A stretch of 64,000 bases of DNA from Methylococcales bacterium (GTDB lineage: Bacteria > Pseudomonadota > Gammaproteobacteria > Methylococcales > Methylomonadaceae), in assembly GCA_026399095.1 (NCBI GenBank), contig JAPLRP010000077.1, positions 58,048 to 122,047 of the forward strand, written 5' to 3'. How positions within the stretch are numbered: position 1 is the stretch's first letter; each line of letters starts with the position of its first letter. Below are positions 29,261-39,052 of the stretch, piece by piece. Position numbers and translations under genes: made by a program. The notes beneath the pieces were generated by a model, which ran no database searches, was not told the DNA's origin, and saw only the letters and a list, made by a program, of their open reading frames with translations.

Positions 29261-29277
29261 TGTACAAAACATGTACA
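29261..29277. promoter_or_regulatory. Two TGTACA boxes at 11-bp period: putative CarH/LitR operator
   Basis: TGTACA at 29261-29266 and again at 29272-29277, one helical turn apart, with a weaker third TCTATT 11 bases further at 29283. B12-dependent photoreceptor repressors of the CarH/LitR family are known to bind tandem 11-bp repeats containing a TnTACA core. The first box is also 18 bases before TATTTT (29285-29290) and could overlap a -35 element for the epimerase gene. The genes on either side match light-induced sets known in other gammaproteobacteria. No regulator gene is in the window. Confidence 0.6.
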
Positions 29278-29407
29278 ATACTTCTATTTTATAAATAGAT
29301 TATTGATTTTATTCAAAACAAATAGCTCACAAACCTTTACAAGTTTTGTTCAGAAGAAGTATAAGAGTTTCGTGATACGATTTACACTATAAGTCTAGGA
29401 GGATGCA

Positions 29408-30313
29408 ATGAAGAAAATATTGATTACTGGCGGTACCGGTTTTATTGGCAAGGCATTAATTGCAAGCTTACTGGCAGAAGGTTACGAAGTGACCGTTTTA
29501 AGTCGTGACATTAATTCGGTAGAATCGATTTGTGGTGTCGGGGTTAAAGCGATAAACAGTCTTGATGCATTAAAGCCTGAAGATATTTATCAAATTGTGA
29601 TCAATCTTGCCGGCGCACCCATTTTTGATGCACGATGGAGCGATGCGCGCAAACAGATTATTCGGGACAGTCGAATTAATTTAACGCAACAATTGGTTTC
29701 CGGTTTGGCTAAGATGTCGACCAAACCCGAGCTATTAATTAGTGGCTCGGCTATTGGTTATTATGGCGATCATGGCGCTACTATATTGACAGAACACTCA
29801 GGCGTAAAAGAAGATTTCTCTCAACAACTCTGCGCTGATTGGGAAAATGAGGCAAAAAAAGCAGAACAATTTGGTATTAGAGTGTGTTTAATCAGAACGG
29901 GCTTGGTGCTGGGCGAGGAGGGTGGGCTACTGCAGCGCATGTCATTGCCGTTTAAATGGTGCTTGGGAGGGCGTTTGGGCACTGGTCAGCAATGGATGTC
30001 TTGGATTCATAGAGAAGACTGGATTGCTATTGCCTTAAAAATGATAATAGATGCCACCATGAGTGGTGCCTATAATGCAACTGCACCCAATCCGGTAACC
30101 AATAGTCAATTTACCAAAGCGTTGGCTGATGCTTTAAATCGCCCTGCTTTATTGCCTGTACCTGCTTGGTTATTAAAAAAATTGTTGGGCGAAATGTCCG
30201 AATTGGTATTAGGTAGTCAACGGGTATTTCCGGAACGGTTATTGGCAGCAGGTTTTAAATTTAAATACGCCACGCTTTCGAGTGCTTTAACACAACTACT
30301 CAGCCGGCCATGA
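29408..30313 (+). CDS. TIGR01777 family NAD(P)-binding epimerase (YfcH-like)
   Basis: A 301-residue short-chain reductase/epimerase family protein. The Rossmann motif GGTGFIGKALIASLL starts at residue 7; SGSAIGYYG, the region INLAGAPIFDARWSDARK and GQQWMSWIHREDW are hallmarks of TIGR01777. A strong AGGAGG stands before the ATG. The reaction is not established. It overlaps the next gene by four bases. Members of this family are frequent in light-responsive LitR-type clusters. Confidence 0.88.
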   Translation: MKKILITGGTGFIGKALIASLLAEGYEVTVLSRDINSVESICGVGVKAINSLDALKPEDIYQIVINLAGAPIFDARWSDARKQIIRDSRINLTQQLVSGLAKMSTKPELLISGSAIGYYGDHGATILTEHSGVKEDFSQQLCADWENEAKKAEQFGIRVCLIRTGLVLGEEGGLLQRMSLPFKWCLGGRLGTGQQWMSWIHREDWIAIALKMIIDATMSGAYNATAPNPVTNSQFTKALADALNRPALLPVPAWLLKKLLGEMSELVLGSQRVFPERLLAAGFKFKYATLSSALTQLLSRP

Positions 30314-30540
30314 ATAAACCAGCAACGGTTAACATTAATCCAGAGAAATTACAGTTGAGTAAATGGACTGCCGTAAAACCTGAAAATAAAGAAAAACATT
30401 TTTTAGTCACTAAGCTTATAAGAGATGACCAAGAAACAGTGATTGCTTGTATCTTGGAAGCTGTTATTAATCACCGCGAATATGAACTGGATTGGCATCT
30501 CTTAAAGGATACAAAGGCTTGGCTATCAGGATGGTGTTAA
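30310..30540 (+). CDS. TIGR02450 family small Trp-rich protein
   Basis: A 76-residue protein matching the family along its whole length: NPEKLQLSKWTAVKPENKEKHFLVTKLIRD, then LEAVINHREYELDWHLLKD. Function unknown. Translationally coupled to the epimerase (ATGA). Its pairing with TIGR01777 and lipocalin supports a common regulon. Confidence 0.9.
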   Translation: MNKPATVNINPEKLQLSKWTAVKPENKEKHFLVTKLIRDDQETVIACILEAVINHREYELDWHLLKDTKAWLSGWC

Positions 30541-30768
30541 AACCATCACCTAACTTTTATAAAAAAGTCCGAGGCAGGGTGCTTTTAATGGCTGATCAGG
30601 TAACATTTAATGATAAACAATGGTAATATCAGCGCATTTAAATTGTATCTTGCTAGCAAACTATTTTACAATTTAAAAAAAGATAAGCTGGATAATTGAT
30701 CGACTAATCTACTTTGGGTTAAATTTGCCTTAGGTGATGATAATTATAATAAAAAACTGGAGGATAGT

Positions 30769-31773
30769 ATGTTTAAAATTCGTACCTTAGTAACCGCGCT
30801 GGCATTGGTAAGTTCTATTTCAGTCGCTTCGGCTTGGGAAGTGCTGCCCACCACTGCACCGGCTCCTGCAGATAATGCAACAACAGAAGAAAAAGTTGAG
30901 TTGGGTAAAATGCTTTATCACGACCCGCGTTTGTCATCTACCGGCACAGTTTCTTGTGCTTCTTGCCATAACACCATGTTGGGTGGTGAAGATAACAGAC
31001 CCAACTCTATGGGCGTTAACGGCCAAACCGGTGGACGTAGTGCACCAACAGTTTGGAACTCTGCATTTAATGCCGTGCAATTTTGGGATGGCCGAGCGGC
31101 CAGTTTAGAGGCGCAAGCCGCAGGTCCGGTTACCAACGCCATTGAAATGGGCATGAAAAGTTGGGATGAGGTAGTTGCCCGCTTACAATCAATAGAAGGT
31201 TATCAAGTGGCTTTTGAACAAGCTTTTGGCAAAGATTCAATTTCTAAAGACAATGCCACTAAAGCCATTGCCGCTTATGAAAGAACCTTAATTACCCCCA
31301 ATAGTCCATATGATAAATATGTCTCTGGCGATAAATCAGCACTGACTGCACAGCAAGTAAGTGGTATGAATAAAGTACAAGAATTGGGTTGTACGGGTTG
31401 CCATAGTGGTCCGGCCTTTAACGGCCCCGGTATGTTTCATCCATTTCCAATTCATAGCAATCCGGTTTATGCAGCAAAATACCACTTTAAAGATGACAAA
31501 GGTTTGGCTGAAGTGACCAAAAAATCAGAAGATGAGCACTTTTGGAAAGTGCCCACTTTGCGTAACATCGCTTTAACAGCCCCTTATTTTCATAATGGCG
31601 CTGCAAAAACATTAGATGAAGCCGTAACCGTCATGGGAAAAACACAATTGGATAAAGATTTATCTAAAGAAGAAGTGGCTGATATTGTTGCTTTCTTAAA
31701 TAGTTTGACAGGTGAGTTTCCTAAACAAAAAATGCCTGTATTACCTGCAACACCCGGTAAAACTTTTAATTAA
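30769..31773 (+). CDS. Di-haem cytochrome c peroxidase (MauG/CCP family)
   Basis: A 334-residue periplasmic protein with a signal peptide (cleavage after about ASA, residue 22) and two haem c motifs: C63-A-S-C-H67 and C208-T-G-C-H212. Length and spacing fit bacterial cytochrome c peroxidase, which reduces hydrogen peroxide with electrons from cytochromes c. The segment VPTLRNIALTAPYFHNGAAKTLDEAV is typical of the family. A clear ribosome site (GGAGGATAGT) precedes the ATG. It is a single-gene unit ending in a strong terminator. Confidence 0.93.
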   Translation: MFKIRTLVTALALVSSISVASAWEVLPTTAPAPADNATTEEKVELGKMLYHDPRLSSTGTVSCASCHNTMLGGEDNRPNSMGVNGQTGGRSAPTVWNSAFNAVQFWDGRAASLEAQAAGPVTNAIEMGMKSWDEVVARLQSIEGYQVAFEQAFGKDSISKDNATKAIAAYERTLITPNSPYDKYVSGDKSALTAQQVSGMNKVQELGCTGCHSGPAFNGPGMFHPFPIHSNPVYAAKYHFKDDKGLAEVTKKSEDEHFWKVPTLRNIALTAPYFHNGAAKTLDEAVTVMGKTQLDKDLSKEEVADIVAFLNSLTGEFPKQKMPVLPATPGKTFN

Positions 31774-31785
31774 TTAATCAAGCAC

Positions 31786-31820
31786 ACCTGGCAGGTTTTT
31801 AAAACCTGCCAGGTCTTTTT
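31786..31820 (+). terminator. Intrinsic terminator of the peroxidase gene
   Basis: Fourteen-base perfect arms (ACCTGGCAGGTTTT at 31786-31799 and its complement at 31801-31814) followed by CTTTTT. It lies 13 bases after the peroxidase stop codon. Confidence 0.92.
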
Positions 31821-31860
31821 CTTAAGTTGTAAAGCCTCACTACTTTAAGCTTTAGGGCTT

Positions 31861-32837
31861 GTCTTTTTGAAGTTAACGTTTACAGCGTCTACCTTGAACT
31901 CGCTCAATGTCAACAACGATGTTGATTCTAGTTGATCAGATCTGATGGCCGACTTTAGCTATATTGCGACTGATGGCACGGCACAATCCAATAGTGCGAC
32001 GGTTACAGTTAATGTAGCAGCGGCGAATGATTCACCAACGGGGTCAGTTATCATTACTGGTTCTGCAATTCAGAACCAAACGCTTACTGCTACTAACAGT
32101 TTGACTGATAGTGATGGCTTGGCAGTGATTGCCTGCCAATGGTTGGCAAGGGTATTACTGTTCAAGCCAGTTACACTGATCAACAAGGTACTGATGAAAA
32201 AGTGCTTAGCTCTGCGACTGATAAGGTAGTCAAGATTACTAATCCCGTTACGCCAGGCACTGATAACATGCAGGGGAGTAAAGGTGATGATGTTTATGTG
32301 ATCAATAATCGACGCAATAGGATTACTGAAGATAAAAAAGCCGGAACCGATACCGTCATCAGTTCGATCACTTACGTTTTAGGTGCAAATCTGGAAAACT
32401 TAATGCTAAGCGGTAAAGCGGCTATTATTGGCACAGGTAATGGACTTAATAATAGTTTGCTGGGCAATGTCGGAGCTAACTCTTTAAGCAGCTTAGCAGG
32501 TGATGACCTTATTTTTGGTGGCTTGGGTAAAGATATCTTTGGCTTCAATACTAGTCTTGAAATTGGCAAAGGTGCGTCTCGTGATTTAATCACCGCCTTT
32601 TCCCACAGCCAAAATGACAGGATTGATCTGTCGGGTATTGACGTCAATAGCAATAAAGCGGGTAATCAGGTGTTTAGTTTTATTGGATCGAAAGCGTTCG
32701 ACGGCAAAGCCGGTGAAATAAATTTCATTAATGGGATTCTTTCTGGCGACTTAGATGGTAAAAATGGCGCTGATTTTGAAATGTTAATTACGTTGGTGGG
32801 TGGTAATACGCTAGCTAATGTAGATTTTGTTCTGTAA
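31861..32837 (+). pseudogene. Remnant of a VCBS/cadherin-like and RTX repeat protein
   Basis: The 3' end of what was a large secreted repeat protein. In one frame from 31861 the sequence reads LKLTFTASTLNSLNVNNDVDSS, then an in-frame TGA at 31933, then MADFSYIATDGTAQSNSATVTVNVAAAND and a Bacterial-Ig-like SVIITGSAIQNQTLTATN. At about 32140 the frame shifts and continues GKGITVQASYTDQQG, with RTX-like motifs (GDDVYVINN, GGLGKDIFGF) and a family-typical end DFEMLITLVGGNTLANVDFVL. One stop, one frameshift and the missing 5' part show decay. Such proteins are usually type I secreted. Confidence 0.8.
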
Positions 32838-33036
32838 AGTAACTTAATAAATATTTTATCCCTGTATTCTGGTTACCGGCAGTTCATACAGGGACGGCCG
32901 GCTTATGATTGGTGTTAATATTGATTTATCAAGCCACAGGCTTGGATTTTTTAATCAAAAATATAGTTGTGTTAACTAGTAGGAATCACATAGTATTTTA
33001 AAAATGATGAAAACATCATGCCTACATTAATTTTAA

Positions 33037-34482
33037 ATGATAATTAATAGACGAAATTTTTTGTTTCAAATGACAGTCGTGACGGCGGGTGTCGCTGTTG
33101 GTTTTGGTGGTTTGCAGCGGCGTGCTCAGGCTTTTACGGCAGATGCTACGTTAGCGGCTATGCGTGCTGATGGTTTTGGTGAATTATTCCCAACCGCTAC
33201 TCAAAATACGGGCGAAACTTTTTTGGCTTTGCCAAAAGGCTTTCACTATAAAGTATTGGGTAAGTCGGACAGCCTTATGTCGGATGGTAATAAAACGCCT
33301 GCATTTCATGATGGTATGGCCTGTTTTACTGTTGGAAATGAGTTACGCTTAATTCGTAATCATGAGGTTTCTAACGATGAAGTGCCCAAAGCAGCTTCAG
33401 CGATTGGGGTTAATCCATATGATGCAAAAGCAGCGGGTGGCACAACGACGCTGGTTATTAATCCAAAAACACGTGAAGTTGTTAAAGATTTTGTGAGTCT
33501 AAGCGGTACTTTAAGAAACTGTGCGGGCGGAAAAACGCCTTGGGGTAGTTGGATTTCTTGTGAAGAAACTACCTTAGGCCAGGGCATATGCGCGAAAGAG
33601 ACAGGGGAAAAAATCGGTGGCTATCCAAAATCACATGGTTATTGTTTTGAGGTTTTTGCGTCGGCGAATGGCACAGTGGAGCCGCTGCCACTGAAGGCGA
33701 TGGGGCGATTTAAACATGAAGCCGTTGCCGTTGATAAACATACGGGAACGCTGTATCTAACTGAAGATGCCAAAACTGCTGGTTTTTATCGTTTTATACC
33801 CCAGCGTAAGCAGCATCTTGCAGACGGTGGTGAGTTACAGATGTTAAAAATAAAAGGCAAGGGGGCTTTTGATTTTCGTAAGGGTTTAAAAGTCGGGCAA
33901 CGTTTTGAAACCACATGGGTTACGATTTATAATCCTGATCCGCTTACGGCCGATTTTGATGAAGCAGCTGTTTATAAACAAGGGTTGGCGCAAGGTGGGG
34001 CAACATTTTCTCGCCTTGAAGGGGCTTATGCGGATAACCGTGGGCGTATTTATTTTGTTTCTACTGATGGTGGGGATCTTCAGGGCGGTCAAATTTGGCG
34101 TTATGAGCGTAAAGGTAAAAAAGACGGTGTTTTAACGTTGGTTTTTGAATCGCCCAGTCGGACGGTTCTTGATATGCCTGATAATATTTGTTTAAAACCG
34201 AATAGTGAGTTACTGTTTATCTGTGAAGATAGTGATTATAAGAGTGCAGGGGGTACGCCCGAAAATTATCTGCGCATTCTTGCACCCAACGGAAAAATAG
34301 CGGATTTTGCCAAAAATATAACAACCGGTTTTGAAAATAGCGAGTTTGCCGGTTCGACCTTTTCAGAAGATGGCAAAACCTTATTTGTTAATCTTCAAGC
34401 GGTCGGAGCAACCTTCGCTATTTGGGGTGATTGGGATAGCTTTAAAGACCATACGATGAGAGAAACAAATGCCGACATTTAA
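33037..34482 (+). CDS. phoX: PhoX-type (DUF839) secreted phosphatase-like protein
   Basis: A 481-residue protein with a Tat-like signal (NRRNFLFQ then a hydrophobic stretch, cleaved near AQA, residue 32). Motifs typical of DUF839/PhoX are present: LIRNHEVSND, CAGGKTPWGSWISCEET, GRFKHEAVAVD, GTLYLTEDAKTAGFYRFIP and the calcium/iron-site region DMPDNICLKPN. PhoX enzymes are calcium-iron alkaline phosphatases exported by Tat; related DUF839 proteins of unknown activity exist, so the substrate is not certain. A DxxG-type pho box could not be recognised upstream. Confidence 0.8.
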   Translation: MIINRRNFLFQMTVVTAGVAVGFGGLQRRAQAFTADATLAAMRADGFGELFPTATQNTGETFLALPKGFHYKVLGKSDSLMSDGNKTPAFHDGMACFTVGNELRLIRNHEVSNDEVPKAASAIGVNPYDAKAAGGTTTLVINPKTREVVKDFVSLSGTLRNCAGGKTPWGSWISCEETTLGQGICAKETGEKIGGYPKSHGYCFEVFASANGTVEPLPLKAMGRFKHEAVAVDKHTGTLYLTEDAKTAGFYRFIPQRKQHLADGGELQMLKIKGKGAFDFRKGLKVGQRFETTWVTIYNPDPLTADFDEAAVYKQGLAQGGATFSRLEGAYADNRGRIYFVSTDGGDLQGGQIWRYERKGKKDGVLTLVFESPSRTVLDMPDNICLKPNSELLFICEDSDYKSAGGTPENYLRILAPNGKIADFAKNITTGFENSEFAGSTFSEDGKTLFVNLQAVGATFAIWGDWDSFKDHTMRETNADI

Positions 34483-34534
34483 TCGTTCCATTGCAAATCA
34501 TACAAGACTGCCTGTTTAGATTGTTCCTGACATT

Positions 34535-34984
34535 ATGAAAAAAACCATTTCATTACTCATCTTTCTATTACTCTCAGGTTGTAATTCAGATGACATCGAA
34601 CTAGTTAAGCTTGCAGCAAATTTGGGCCTGGCCTCTTCTCAATTTACATTAGGCACTTTTTATGATGAAGGTAAGGGTGTTGCGCAAGATTCTAAAGAGG
34701 CTTTAAAATGGTTTACTTTGTCCGCAGAAAAAGGCGATGCCAATGCTCAAAACAGCCTGGGTTTTATTTATGTTAATGGCGTGGGAGTAACTCAGGATTA
34801 CCAAGCGGCCTTAAAATGGTATACGCTTTCTGCAGAACAGGGCAATCCAAAAGCGCAAAATAATTTGGGCAATATGTATGCTAATGGCATCGGTGTTGGG
34901 AAGAATGCCAAGTTAGCCGCTAAATGGTATGCGTTGTCAGCAAGACAGGGTAATGCCGTCGCTCATGTTAATCTTAAGCCGTAG
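34535..34984 (+). CDS. Sel1-like repeat lipoprotein
   Basis: A 149-residue lipoprotein with lipobox LLLSGC (cysteine 16) and about three and a half Sel1-like repeats of 36 residues, for example AQNSLGFIYVNGVGVTQDYQAALKWYTLSAEQGNPK. Such solenoids mediate protein contacts. It starts 52 bases after phoX and is convergent with the next gene, four bases from its stop. Confidence 0.85.
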   Translation: MKKTISLLIFLLLSGCNSDDIELVKLAANLGLASSQFTLGTFYDEGKGVAQDSKEALKWFTLSAEKGDANAQNSLGFIYVNGVGVTQDYQAALKWYTLSAEQGNPKAQNNLGNMYANGIGVGKNAKLAAKWYALSARQGNAVAHVNLKP

Positions 34985-34987
34985 CAA

Positions 34988-35629
34988 TTATTTTACGTCT
35001 AAAAGTATCTTTTTAATTTTAGCCAAGACCTGTTCCTGTTGCTCTAAAGACAGTTTGTTAAAGTCCTGTTCAAATTCGCTTAGGGCGTAACTTGATTCAC
35101 TGGTGGTGTTGTCTGAAACATTCAGTCCGCAATCAGCGAAGACTTTTTTTATGGGTTCGTTGATATTGTCCAAAGGAATTGAGCTGGATAATACGGTGCG
35201 TAGCATGGTGTTAATGCGAATAAAAACCGCTTGCCCTGTTAATAAATCATCTGCCATGCGTTTGGTAAATTCTTCTGTAAAGCCTTTACGTTTGGAGTCT
35301 GAGAAGGTTTTCATTTGGATCTTGACTGGTGTTTTTTTATCAATTTGATATTCCAGGTCAAAGCGACTGCCTTGCGATGCGATCAAGTCGTCTGCCTCAA
35401 TAACGGCTTGCAATTTATTCCCTTGGCAAACTATTTCCAGCATCATGTCGTCATAAAGACCAGGGCGTGGTATGGGGGATTGAGCAAGGCTGTATGTTTG
35501 ATTGGTTAAGCTGTCGCTTTTCTGTTGGTAGCTCCAGTTATTATCCGCCATAGCATTAAGTGGGCAGATCATCATTGCGCCCATTATGTTGGCTAACGTA
35601 GTTTGTTTTAGAAAGGGGTGGTGTTTCAT
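34988..35629 (-). CDS. Hypothetical secreted protein, weakly TagO/VasI-like
   Basis: 213 residues with a signal-peptide-like N-terminus (to about residue 28, MADNN). The core LEIVCQGNKLQAVIEADDL...FDLEYQIDKKTPVKIQMKT...LRTVLSSSIPLDNINEPIKKVFADCGL has the order of small secreted proteins of the TagO/VasI type found beside type VI secretion genes, with the two cysteines spaced likewise. No secretion genes are near, so I give no function. Confidence 0.55.
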   Translation of the reverse strand: MKHHPFLKQTTLANIMGAMMICPLNAMADNNWSYQQKSDSLTNQTYSLAQSPIPRPGLYDDMMLEIVCQGNKLQAVIEADDLIASQGSRFDLEYQIDKKTPVKIQMKTFSDSKRKGFTEEFTKRMADDLLTGQAVFIRINTMLRTVLSSSIPLDNINEPIKKVFADCGLNVSDNTTSESSYALSEFEQDFNKLSLEQQEQVLAKIKKILLDVK

Positions 35630-35686
35630 TTTTAATCTCTGGGCGATGATACTGTTGATTTTAAGAGCTTAAACAAAATTCCTGTT

Positions 35687-38600
35687 TTACTCAACCAATC
35701 TTTCCAGTTCTTTAGATAAGGCAATATACGGTATCAAGTTAACGGGTAAGATTGTTTTAATTTCTTTAGCTATATGCAGGTATCGGTTAATTTTTTGCTT
35801 TTGAAGGGGTGATTCAAAATAGTCTGCAGTGTTTAAGCTGTTGCTTAACAGTATATTCGTAATCAATATGCCTATAAGGCGTTTTATATCGGCTTGTAAT
35901 TCAGTTGATACTTTATGCTCCCAATAATCATGAGAGCTTATCATTGCTATCTGCTCGAAAACAGCCTGCAAACCCAAATAATCCGAAGACTCCTTAAATA
36001 ACTTTAAAACGGCTATAAACTCTGCTTGGGTTTCTTGAGATAAAGAAACGATATACGGGAAATCATTAAGGCTGGAGATAAACACCATTCTTTCGGCTAG
36101 TTCTTTTGAAAAGCCGTTTTTATGTAATGTTTCCATCTGTTGTTTAACTTGATAGTTATCTTGTTGTGTAAAATAAAGTTTGTAGTCTAATAAATAGTGA
36201 CTATAGCTGCTGATGGTTTGCTTATCTGGACGTATTTTTTTGTTATGTAATAAAGCCCAGTGGCAAAAGCCGGTTAGTGTTTTTTCAAGCCGGAGCAAGC
36301 ACTGGTATTGTTTGTCGGTTGTTAATTGATTATCTAGCGCATAAATTGACTGACGAAACTCATCGCCCTTTAAAATCCGGTCAAAGCTTAAATAACAACC
36401 GACCAAATCCAGTAGGTTGGTGTTTTCGTTTTCATTCTCGTTCTCAAGGCTTAAGAAGCTACAACCCGCTTGGTTGATTATTTTGTTACTGACCATTGTT
36501 GCTTTAATTTCATTGGCCAGCGGGTGAGAAGACAAGTCACTTTTATAGTGCTCAATAACTTGTTCAGGAAAATAAGCCTGTAAATAACAATCACAACATT
36601 CGTCATGTAGTAAAGCGGCCTGATTTTGTATTTGATGAGTTAAATACATTTTGCTGGCGGCCATTAATACAGCAAGCTCTGGGCGGGTTATGGTTTCCCC
36701 TGGGCGTGCTAAAATTACTTTAGTTTGCGGAAAAGATTCAACAACTCGATCTAAATAACCGGAAGCTTCCAAGCGATCAGCGAGTTTCAAAAAACCATGG
36801 GCATTTGATTTACTTCGTATTTGGTCCAAAGATAAGCACAGGCTTTGAGCATAATTATTGGCTAATACTTGTTGGCAAACTTCGGCTGTCATGCTGATAA
36901 ACAAGGGTTGATAGTCGGCAATAAGGTGTTTTTTTTGCAAACCGGTCAGCAAGATTTTCAAATTAACCTCATGGTCGGAGGTGTCAACCCCTGCTGAGTT
37001 ATCGACCGCATCCGTGTTAATGCGTCCTCCACGCAAGCTGTATTCTATGCGAGCTTTTTGAGTAAAGCCGAGGTTGGCTCCTTCACCAACAACAAGTGCA
37101 CCGAGGTTGGCGGCATCTATACGAACATTGTCATTATTACGGTCACTGACTTCTGCATGTTTTTCAGTGCCTGCTTTAACGTAAGTACCGATGCCACCCA
37201 GCCACAATAACTCTATTGGTGCGGTAAGCAGGTAACGTATTAATGATTCTCCATCCAGTGTTTTATAACGAATCCCCAGCCATTTTTTTAATTCAGCAGA
37301 AATTGGAATGTCTTTATCTGAGCGGCAATAAACCCCGCCTCCTTCAGAAATAAGTGACCGATCATAATCATTCCAGCTTGAGCCGGGTAAGTCGAATAAG
37401 CGTTTGCGTTCAATGAGCGGCGCTTGATTACTAGCTGGAATGGGATCAATAAAGATATGTTGTCCACTAAAAGCTGCTAATAAGCGTATGCTCGGTGACA
37501 ATAACATCCCGTTGCCAAATACATCACCGTCCATGCTGCCAATACCCACGACAGTAAAGGCTTCTTTTTGTATGTCTTTGCCTAATTCCTGAAAATGACG
37601 TTGTACGCACTTCCAAGCGCCCCGCGCTGTAATACCAAGTGCTTTATGGTCATAACCTTTTGAGCCGCCGCTGGCAAAAGCATCGCCCAGCCAGAATTGA
37701 TAATCGGCAGATACTGCATTGGCAATGTCCGAGAAGCTGGCAGTGCCCTTATCGGCAGCTACAACTAAATAGGGGTCGGGATCATCGTAGCAAACCAGGC
37801 TTTTCAGCCTATCGATGGTTTGTTCCGAGTAGTTGTCGGTTAAATCCAGCAAGCTTCTTATCAAAGTCAGGTAGGCTTTTATGCCGGCTGATTTTTTTTC
37901 TAATATCGGGTTTCTGCTTAAGAATTTAAGGGGGTTCTTTTTTAATACGAAGCCACCTTTTGCTCCGGTTGGGATAATCAACGCGTTTTTGCTGATCTGG
38001 GTTTGCATGAGCCCCAGTATTTCTGTTCTAAAATCATCAAGACGGTCAGACCAGCGAATTCCACCTCGTGAGACTTTTCCGCCGCGTAGATGAATACCTT
38101 CCATATCAATAGCATGTACATAGATTTCGTATTGCGGCTTGGGGACGGGCATTTGGATAACACCCAAGCTGTTTATTTTGAAAGCGATAAAGTAATCACC
38201 CATATTACGTCTAAGATGATAGTTACTGCGCATTGTGGAATCTATTAGATTAAACAGGGTGCGTAAAATTCGGTCGTCATTAATGTCATTGACCGATGAC
38301 ATGGCTTCCAACAGTTCCAGTCGCAGGGGGTATAAAGCCTGTTCTTCTCTTATTGCCGGATCAAGCCAATCTGGGTTGGGTTTAAAGCGAGCGTCAAAAT
38401 AATGAAACAACCCCGAGGTGACTTGTGGATTGCTGATCAAAGCATGATGGATAGTGGCGCGGGTCGTTTGATGATCCAGTTGTAAATAATAATTTCGATA
38501 AGCTCTAAGTACATCGATTTCTTGCCAAGCCATCCCGGTCAAAACCAACAGTTTATTAAGGGCGTCGTTTTCACTTTTGCCGGCCAGTATATCTTGGATG

Positions 38601-39052
38601 GTGTTTAGTAATTGTTTGCTTACACTACTTAGGAGGGCGCATTGGTTTGTTGCGGTCTTAATAGTAAAGCTTCTAATAAAATAAATATTGTCTTGCGCGT
38701 TTATTGTGAATTGCACTTGATCCAAAATTCGCAGGTGCATATTTTCTAAAACCGGAATATATTCATCCAAGAAATGAATTTGGCGACTATAAAAATGAAG
38801 TCGGTAATGGGTTATTTCTTTATAAGGCTTATGAAGGTTAATGGCATTGCTTTTTGAGTTGGTTAGTTGTTCAAGAGATAGCAGGTCTTTTATTGCGTAG
38901 CGTGGAGAGACCAAGGTTTGATAATTAGTGGGGATCGCTGATTGATATTTTTGCCATAACTGACTACTAATTTCCTTACCTAGCGCGCGTTCTGCTAATT
39001 TTTGAAATCTATCATTCCAGGAGTTGGCTGTTTTATTTGATAGCACATCCAT
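35687..39052 (-). CDS. NAD-glutamate dehydrogenase, short form lacking the N-terminal third
   Basis: Catabolic, NAD-dependent glutamate dehydrogenase releasing 2-oxoglutarate and ammonia. The 1121-residue protein begins where the central part of the 180-kDa family starts (NSWNDRFQKLAERALGKE) and contains the catalytic block GGKVSRGGIRWSDRLDDFRTEI, IPTGAKGGFVLKK and GSMDGDVFGNGMLL. The classic bacterial enzyme is about 1,600 residues and has ACT-type regulatory domains in its first 500; those are absent and the upstream 150 bases cannot hold them. It may be a naturally short, differently regulated type or the product of an old deletion. The start at 39052 has no striking ribosome site. Confidence 0.85.
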   Translation of the reverse strand: MDVLSNKTANSWNDRFQKLAERALGKEISSQLWQKYQSAIPTNYQTLVSPRYAIKDLLSLEQLTNSKSNAINLHKPYKEITHYRLHFYSRQIHFLDEYIPVLENMHLRILDQVQFTINAQDNIYFIRSFTIKTATNQCALLSSVSKQLLNTIQDILAGKSENDALNKLLVLTGMAWQEIDVLRAYRNYYLQLDHQTTRATIHHALISNPQVTSGLFHYFDARFKPNPDWLDPAIREEQALYPLRLELLEAMSSVNDINDDRILRTLFNLIDSTMRSNYHLRRNMGDYFIAFKINSLGVIQMPVPKPQYEIYVHAIDMEGIHLRGGKVSRGGIRWSDRLDDFRTEILGLMQTQISKNALIIPTGAKGGFVLKKNPLKFLSRNPILEKKSAGIKAYLTLIRSLLDLTDNYSEQTIDRLKSLVCYDDPDPYLVVAADKGTASFSDIANAVSADYQFWLGDAFASGGSKGYDHKALGITARGAWKCVQRHFQELGKDIQKEAFTVVGIGSMDGDVFGNGMLLSPSIRLLAAFSGQHIFIDPIPASNQAPLIERKRLFDLPGSSWNDYDRSLISEGGGVYCRSDKDIPISAELKKWLGIRYKTLDGESLIRYLLTAPIELLWLGGIGTYVKAGTEKHAEVSDRNNDNVRIDAANLGALVVGEGANLGFTQKARIEYSLRGGRINTDAVDNSAGVDTSDHEVNLKILLTGLQKKHLIADYQPLFISMTAEVCQQVLANNYAQSLCLSLDQIRSKSNAHGFLKLADRLEASGYLDRVVESFPQTKVILARPGETITRPELAVLMAASKMYLTHQIQNQAALLHDECCDCYLQAYFPEQVIEHYKSDLSSHPLANEIKATMVSNKIINQAGCSFLSLENENENENTNLLDLVGCYLSFDRILKGDEFRQSIYALDNQLTTDKQYQCLLRLEKTLTGFCHWALLHNKKIRPDKQTISSYSHYLLDYKLYFTQQDNYQVKQQMETLHKNGFSKELAERMVFISSLNDFPYIVSLSQETQAEFIAVLKLFKESSDYLGLQAVFEQIAMISSHDYWEHKVSTELQADIKRLIGILITNILLSNSLNTADYFESPLQKQKINRYLHIAKEIKTILPVNLIPYIALSKELERLVE

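Noticed and set aside
31945..32229. Stand-alone 94-residue gene
   Set aside because: It is the first part of the frameshifted VCBS/RTX remnant; its last 25 residues are out of frame.
32860..32893. Stem CCCTGTAT/ATACAGGG as terminator
   Set aside because: The loop is 18 bases and no T run follows; too weak to call.
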